Origin: Victivallales bacterium
Lineage (GTDB): Bacteria; Verrucomicrobiota; Lentisphaeria; Oligosphaerales; Oligosphaeraceae
Length of the DNA: 10,344 nucleotides
Assembly (NCBI GenBank): GCA_017431185.1
Contig: JAFRLP010000494.1
Span: forward strand, 1-10,344
Reading direction: 5' to 3'
Notes under the pieces: model-generated
The model's database searches: none
Told to the model about the DNA's origin: nothing
What the model saw: only the letters and a program-made list of their open reading frames with translations
Shown here: positions 5,859-10,344 of the stretch, piece by piece
Layout of the letters: every line of letters begins with the position of its first letter
Position numbering within the stretch: position 1 is the stretch's first letter
Translations under genes and position numbers: made by a program

Positions 5859-8800
5859 ATGGCTAAAAGGCTTTCCTTGCCCGTTTTCATCATGTTTTCT
5901 TTCGCATCACTTGCCATTGGCAATGAGGCCCTGTCCTTTGCGGAGCATCCTATGCTGGCAGGACGCGCGGCGTTGACGGAAAACGGCTTCGCGGTGATGC
6001 GGACAATCGGAGTTGCGAATTTCTCCCCCGAATTCACGATTCCCGTCCAAATCATATATGAGTCCTCCAGCGAGCGAAAGGGCCTCTTCGGCTATGGCTG
6101 GCGTTCCCCCCAACTGGAAAGCAGGGCCTATTTCGCAAAAGGGGGTGTGCGCTGGACAACGCCCTGGAACCAGGAGTTCCTTTTCCCCCTGAAGGAAGGC
6201 AGAATACTTCCGGATGTCGAATGGTCGGCGTCGTTTTCCGGCGATTCCCCTGAAAAGGCGGAGGAATGGACCTTCACTGGGAGAAACGGGAAAAGGGGAT
6301 GGACTTTCCGCTACTTGAAGGCCAGGCTGGTCGGCATCGAGGCTCCCTCCGGGCGAAGCCAGACGTGGACGTATGACGGGAATGGAAGGCTGACCGCCGT
6401 CTCGCAGAACGGTCAGGAGTTCATTGCGATCTCATACAATGGCGCATTGGCGACCCGCATTTCCATTAACGGGGTGGCGACCTCGCTGGAATACAGGGAT
6501 TTGCAGGTATCCATTCTTCCCAAGGTCGCCTCTGGTCAGGTCGCGACGCCGACCATGCCCAGGCTGGTGAAGGTCATGGTGGACGGGCTGTCGCCTGTCG
6601 AGTTCCAGTATGGTGAATCCTATCTCGCGAAAACCGTCAGGGGAGAATGCAAGGAGGAGTTCACTGTCGAGACGGAGACCCTTGAGGAACGCCTGGCAAA
6701 CCTGAAGTCAAGAGACCGCAAGAGCGGCGTGAAGCACACTGGCAAGGTGGCGGGCCGCCTTTTGCGGGATGGCACGTTCGACTATGCCTACGCGGACGCG
6801 GGGCCTGGAAAAGTCAGCGTCACGGACCGAAAGGGCCAGAGTGCCAAATATGACTTCGACCGCCTGAAGGGCGTGTTCTCCATTACGGACGTCGCTGGAC
6901 GGTGTACGAAGGTGTTCTACTACATGCGCCATGACGTGGCCTATCTCGGCAGGCCGCGCAAGGTGGTTGACTGGAAAGGGCGCGACGTCGCGGCCTGGCA
7001 GTATGACAAGGACACCGCGAATCCGGTTTCGCTTGTCAATTTCATCGGCAACGAGACCGTCCTCTCGTATGGCGCGGACGGAAGGCTTGCCAAGGCGGAA
7101 CGGCGCGCCAATTCGGATTCCGAAGCAGAACCCTTCATGGGGTTCCTGCATGGTGAGCGCGGCGAACTTCTGGAACTGTCCACTCTGGATGTTGCGGGGA
7201 AGGCGACCGTGACGACGCATTTCGCCTATGATGGGCATCTTCAGCCAGTCGGGGTCTCGGACGGACGCGGCACAGTGAGGCTTTTCTACAATGACTTCGG
7301 CTATGTGAAGAAGGTCGTGGGGCCGACAGGCGCTGCGCTTCAGTCCATTGAATACGACAGCTACAACCGCCCTGTTGCCGTTACGGACGCGAACGGCGTC
7401 GTGACTCGTCTGGTCCGCCTGGAGTCGGGCCTGGTCAGCAGAGTGGAGAGGATTCTGGACAACGAGACCATCTCCTTTCTCGCCGTCGAATATGACGCAG
7501 GCGGGCGTCCGCTGTCCTACACAGACCACAGGGGACGCAGACGCGCCTTCGAGCGCGACGGGTTCGGTCGCGTCATCAAGGAATTTTTGCCCGACGGGAG
7601 TTCCATCGCCTATTCCTTCGACGCGGCTGGAAACTTGTCAAGGGTCCTTGACCAGAACAGGCACGAAATCGCCTTTGACTGGTCGGCGTTTGGCCTGGAC
7701 AGCCGAACTACTGCGGTCGGGCAGGTGACGGATTATGTCCACGACAAGTTCGGTCTTCTCGCGTCCGTCTCCAGCATCCAGAATGGAAAGGCAGAACGGA
7801 AAATTGCATACGAGTATGATAAGTTCGACCGCCCCGTGAAAATCACGTATGGCCCTGGCGAAGTAGAGACAATCTCGTATGACGCCTGGGGGCGTGTGGC
7901 CTCGAGAACACGCGGAAAACGAAAGGCATGCTACCGCCGCGATCATTGGGGACGTCTTGTCGAGAAGGAGGAGGAAGGAGTTAAGACCTTCTACACCTAC
8001 AATGAATATGGTCAGCGCCTTGATCGGACTGTGAAGGACGCCAGGGGCGTTGCAACCGAGATGCGTCGGTATGATGAACTGGGACGGCTGGTTGAAATCG
8101 CAGATGGAGGCGGAAACGTCCAGTTCCAGTACGATGCCAAAGGGCGTGTCGTCGGCCAGTCGCTGAATGGCCTGCCCGTGAACTTGACCTACACGCGGCT
8201 GGGGCTTCCTGACTTCAAGACCTGGGGTGGCAGCGCCTCACCTGTCGCCACGCTCAAGTATCTCTACGACAGGGACGGAACCCTTGTCGGGCGCGAAGTC
8301 AACGGAAGACTTCAGGCATATGTCCAGGACAGCCGCGGCCAGCTTCTGGCCGTCAAGGACGCAGACGGCAAAACTCTGGAGGAGTATCGCTATGACCCAG
8401 CCGGCAACATCCTCTCCAAGACCGTGAATGGTAAGACGACCGTCTTCACATACGATAAAGCCAACCAACTCCTCACCTCTGAATGTGACGGCAAGGTGAC
8501 GCGCTTCGCTTACGATGCCGCTGGCCGAATGGTCCGCGACGGCGACAGGGGCTACCGCTATGGCTGGCTTGACAAGGTGACCGCCGTGACGGAAAACGAC
8601 AAACCTTATGCCACCTACGACTACCACGTCGACGGGCAGCTTGCCATGGCCAGATATGCGGACAGGCAGGAGGATTTCCTCTGGGACGGACTTGCCCTTG
8701 TCAGACGCAATCGCAACTCCTACATCAATGAGCCGCATCCTGGCGGCGGCGCCCCCGTGCTTTCAAGCGCTGATGGCGCGATGCTCAACGACATGCTCGG

Positions 8801-9527
8801 CTCATCGCTTGGTACTGTGAACAAAGGAAAGGATAGAATGTCTGGCATCACCGCCTTCGGCGAGACAAACGACAATGCCGTTTTTTTTACAGGAAAACCA
8901 ATGGTGAATGGTCTTGGCTACGTATTTCTTTTCCGCAACTACCTGCCCGAAAACGGAAAATGGCTCACTGCCGACCCGATTGGGTATCCAGACGGATGGA
9001 ATAATTCATTATATTGCAACAATTGTGTAACATTTGTTTTTGATTATTTAGGAGCGGCATGTGTTGTGAATCGGCCTCTTCAACAAGGTGGATGGGGAAC
9101 AGATTGGTGTTATGACCTTTTAGGGCAAGACAAACTGTTATTGAAATTGCAATTGTCTCCTGCTCATTATGCTTTTCTTTTTTCTGATACTAATGATGGG
9201 GACATATATGGATATCCCAATTATTCTGATGAAACCAGAAAGGATTATGCCTACACTGACTATACATATTACGATGATGATTTACTTCGAACGGCAATTT
9301 CAAATATTAATGATACTGGTAATTGGAAGGAAGAAGATTATTCTACATTCTCCCATAATTGCCAACATTACATTTCAGCTGTCCTTGAGGAATATTCTCG
9401 CCTTTTTAATAATTTGCCAGAAAATGAACAGCAAAGAATTACATATGAAAAAGGTAAAATAGAACAATATTGGAGAACTCATTGGACACATCGTACTCTA
9501 GAATCAAAAAATAAGGCATTGGAGTAG
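5859..9527 (+). CDS. Secreted RHS/YD-repeat polymorphic toxin with LRAT/NlpC-like C-terminal tip
   Basis: A 1222-residue protein starting at ATG 5859 behind a good ribosome site (AAAGGAG). Residues 1-21 look like a Sec signal peptide (basic MAKR, hydrophobic stretch, AIG before Asn22). An N-terminal beta-rich region contains FGYGWRSP. From about residue 170 to 950 there are many YD repeats (for example FAYDAAGRMVRD, YRYDPAGNILS, YEYDKFDRPVKI), which in RHS and Tc-toxin proteins build a shell around the toxin. The conserved core ends with FLFRNYLPENGKWLTADPIG (Asp1039) and a second DYLG (Asp1062-Gly1065), the DPxG...DxxG layout linked to self-cleavage in this family. The tip, 1066-1222, is AT-rich and unlike the core. 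It carries His1103 (AHYAFLF) and Cys1168 (SHNCQHYIS), the pattern of permuted papain-like LRAT/NlpC-P60 hydrolases. A candidate immunity gene follows five bases later. Enzyme activity and target are inferred, not shown. Confidence 0.9.
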   Translation: MAKRLSLPVFIMFSFASLAIGNEALSFAEHPMLAGRAALTENGFAVMRTIGVANFSPEFTIPVQIIYESSSERKGLFGYGWRSPQLESRAYFAKGGVRWTTPWNQEFLFPLKEGRILPDVEWSASFSGDSPEKAEEWTFTGRNGKRGWTFRYLKARLVGIEAPSGRSQTWTYDGNGRLTAVSQNGQEFIAISYNGALATRISINGVATSLEYRDLQVSILPKVASGQVATPTMPRLVKVMVDGLSPVEFQYGESYLAKTVRGECKEEFTVETETLEERLANLKSRDRKSGVKHTGKVAGRLLRDGTFDYAYADAGPGKVSVTDRKGQSAKYDFDRLKGVFSITDVAGRCTKVFYYMRHDVAYLGRPRKVVDWKGRDVAAWQYDKDTANPVSLVNFIGNETVLSYGADGRLAKAERRANSDSEAEPFMGFLHGERGELLELSTLDVAGKATVTTHFAYDGHLQPVGVSDGRGTVRLFYNDFGYVKKVVGPTGAALQSIEYDSYNRPVAVTDANGVVTRLVRLESGLVSRVERILDNETISFLAVEYDAGGRPLSYTDHRGRRRAFERDGFGRVIKEFLPDGSSIAYSFDAAGNLSRVLDQNRHEIAFDWSAFGLDSRTTAVGQVTDYVHDKFGLLASVSSIQNGKAERKIAYEYDKFDRPVKITYGPGEVETISYDAWGRVASRTRGKRKACYRRDHWGRLVEKEEEGVKTFYTYNEYGQRLDRTVKDARGVATEMRRYDELGRLVEIADGGGNVQFQYDAKGRVVGQSLNGLPVNLTYTRLGLPDFKTWGGSASPVATLKYLYDRDGTLVGREVNGRLQAYVQDSRGQLLAVKDADGKTLEEYRYDPAGNILSKTVNGKTTVFTYDKANQLLTSECDGKVTRFAYDAAGRMVRDGDRGYRYGWLDKVTAVTENDKPYATYDYHVDGQLAMARYADRQEDFLWDGLALVRRNRNSYINEPHPGGGAPVLSSADGAMLNDMLGSSLGTVNKGKDRMSGITAFGETNDNAVFFTGKPMVNGLGYVFLFRNYLPENGKWLTADPIGYPDGWNNSLYCNNCVTFVFDYLGAACVVNRPLQQGGWGTDWCYDLLGQDKLLLKLQLSPAHYAFLFSDTNDGDIYGYPNYSDETRKDYAYTDYTYYDDDLLRTAISNINDTGNWKEEDYSTFSHNCQHYISAVLEEYSRLFNNLPENEQQRITYEKGKIEQYWRTHWTHRTLESKNKALE
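9054..9524 (+). other. Variable toxin tip of the RHS protein, LRAT/NlpC-P60-like
   Basis: These are residues 1066-1222, right after the DYLG of the RHS core. The composition change to low GC begins slightly earlier, at about 9000, inside the conserved DPIG...DYLG stretch. His1103 in PAHYAFLFSD comes before Asn1167-Cys1168 in SHNCQHYISAVLEEY. The order His then Cys, and the NCxHyi helix, recall the NCEHFV motif of LRAT/H-REV107 enzymes and other permuted NlpC/P60 proteins, which act as thiol acyltransferases, phospholipases or peptidases. The tip also has an acidic Tyr/Asp-rich insert (about 1113-1143). Phospholipid or peptidoglycan is a reasonable target given the membrane-bound partner, but this is inference. 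Confidence 0.55.
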
Positions 9528-9532
9528 TAAAA

Positions 9533-10204
9533 ATGTTTCTTTTTTATCTTTCGATTTTTATTATAATTGTATCTTGGTTATTCAACACTTTGGTTGATTC
9601 TAAAAGATCAATTTCAAAGATGTTGTTTGTTGTTGGACATCCTATGTGCTTTTATGGAATAATGTCTTTGGAAAAATATAGTGCGCAGATTAGATATACA
9701 GGTTTGTTTAAGTCATATTTGAGACAATTGCAAAATATTATATATGACGATGAGAAAATTACAAATAAATGCAATCATATTATTTTTGAACATCTTCAAG
9801 AAAAGGAATCTTTTACAATGATTCTTTTTCTTATCGTTGTGGTTTTCTTGTTTATATTATTTTTGACTTGTGTGTGTGAAAATAAATACATTATGCTTCT
9901 TCTAATGCCTATCTTATCATTTTTCTTAATGTATATGGCCTCAATTTTTGCTAATAAATACACAAATACAATGTACAATAAAGAAGTGCTACCAATGCTA
10001 AACCAAATACACTATACAATCTTATCTCATTCACATAATGACGAAAAAAAAGATTTAACAAAAGAACTTATTAATAAAAATATTTTACGTCTCTCCTCGC
10101 CATATAAGCATAATGACAGTTTGCAAAAGCGAATTAGACTTTTTTCAAAAGAACTGTACTTTATTTATAATCAAGAGTATGATGACACCAATAAAAATCA
10201 ATAA
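9533..10204 (+). CDS. Multi-pass membrane protein, candidate immunity protein to the RHS tip
   Basis: A 223-residue AT-rich product with no family I recognise. Hydrophobic segments lie at about 2-19, 31-47 (weaker), 94-113 and 118-140, followed by a charged, Lys/Asn-rich C-terminal domain of about 80 residues that ends DDTNKNQ. A soluble loop of roughly 45 residues lies between segments two and three. GGAG at 9521-9524, inside the end of the RHS gene, sits eight bases before ATG 9533, and the gap between genes is only five bases, so the two should be translated from one message. Position, size and shared base composition with the toxin tip are the standard signs of a cognate immunity gene. 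A membrane location would suit a toxin that attacks the envelope. Function is inferred from context only. Confidence 0.75.
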   Translation: MFLFYLSIFIIIVSWLFNTLVDSKRSISKMLFVVGHPMCFYGIMSLEKYSAQIRYTGLFKSYLRQLQNIIYDDEKITNKCNHIIFEHLQEKESFTMILFLIVVVFLFILFLTCVCENKYIMLLLMPILSFFLMYMASIFANKYTNTMYNKEVLPMLNQIHYTILSHSHNDEKKDLTKELINKNILRLSSPYKHNDSLQKRIRLFSKELYFIYNQEYDDTNKNQ

Positions 10205-10344
10205 AAACTTTTTTATGCGTCTGCTTTTGACTTTTGTTTATTTGGGTTCAGCAATTACAGTCTATACTTCTGAACTAAACATAGTATCTGCATTTCAGAA
10301 GCAGCCTGTTATATTTCAATACCGTGTTCCTGTGTGTAGCATAA
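10179..10344 (+). CDS. Start of a small exported or membrane protein overlapping the immunity gene (cut by window edge)
   Basis: Two adjacent ATG codons (10179 and 10182), with AAGAG a few bases upstream, open a frame that overlaps the 3' end of the previous gene by 26 bases in another frame and runs to the right edge without a stop. The first residues, MTPIKINKNF then MRLLLTFVYLGSAITVYT, look like a signal peptide or membrane anchor; an internal ATG at 10215 is a possible later start. The overlap implies translational coupling with the candidate immunity gene. The remaining residues match no family I know. It may be a second immunity factor, an accessory protein or the start of another cassette gene. 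Confidence 0.5.
   Translation, partial: MMTPIKINKNFFMRLLLTFVYLGSAITVYTSELNIVSAFQKQPVIFQYRVPVCSI

Noticed and set aside
6708..7529. Minus-strand 273-codon frame inside the RHS gene
   Set aside because: Shadow of the YD-repeat coding frame; no domain seen.
1..10344. CRISPR array or rRNA/tRNA genes
   Set aside because: No regularly spaced repeats and no recognisable structural RNA on either strand.

Overview
The window is bacterial (ATG starts with AAGGAG-type ribosome sites, genetic code 11, operon packing). No single gene fixes the taxon. The mix of a GC-rich backbone, a VWA-type membrane protein tail, a flavin-dependent thymidylate synthase and a Sec-exported RHS/YD-repeat protein fits a Gram-negative member of the PVC group, perhaps Lentisphaerota. 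That placement is an inference of low to moderate confidence.

Layout. (1) 1-713: the 3' end of a gene for a membrane-anchored protein. (2) 829-3054: a GC-rich, same-strand block with a beta-ketoacyl-ACP synthase, an acyl carrier protein and ThyX, each of the last two with a good ribosome site. (3) 3063-4973: a less GC-rich restriction-modification cassette. A class-beta DNA methyltransferase starts 8 bases after the thyX stop, and a convergent PD-(D/E)xK restriction endonuclease is broken by a one-base frameshift at a G5A5 run. (4) 5190-5400: a second, diverged copy of the thyX-tail/methyltransferase-start sequence (65 of 71 bases identical to 3030-3100), followed by scraps that look like more of a related methyltransferase. 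The cassette is therefore flanked by direct repeats. (5) 5397-5651, minus strand: the last ~80 codons of a MATE-type transporter, a gene remnant. (6) 5747-10344: a polymorphic-toxin locus. A strong promoter whose -10 lies inside a perfect 8+1+8 palindrome drives a 1222-residue secreted RHS protein. Its conserved core ends at a DPIG...DYLG motif and is followed by an AT-rich 157-residue tip with an LRAT/NlpC-P60-like His...Asn-Cys pattern. Directly downstream are an AT-rich multi-pass membrane protein (candidate immunity protein) and an overlapping, edge-truncated small exported or membrane protein.

How the parts work together. The ketosynthase and ACP would work as a pair in fatty-acid-like chain building; ThyX supplies dTMP. 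The methyltransferase probably depends on read-through from the thyX transcript, while the endonuclease has its own promoter; with the endonuclease frameshifted, the system now looks methylation-only unless the frameshift is a sequencing error or reversible. The RHS operon is the most likely place for something undescribed: its toxin tip, membrane partner and trailing gene share low GC unlike the RHS core, as expected of an exchangeable toxin-immunity module.
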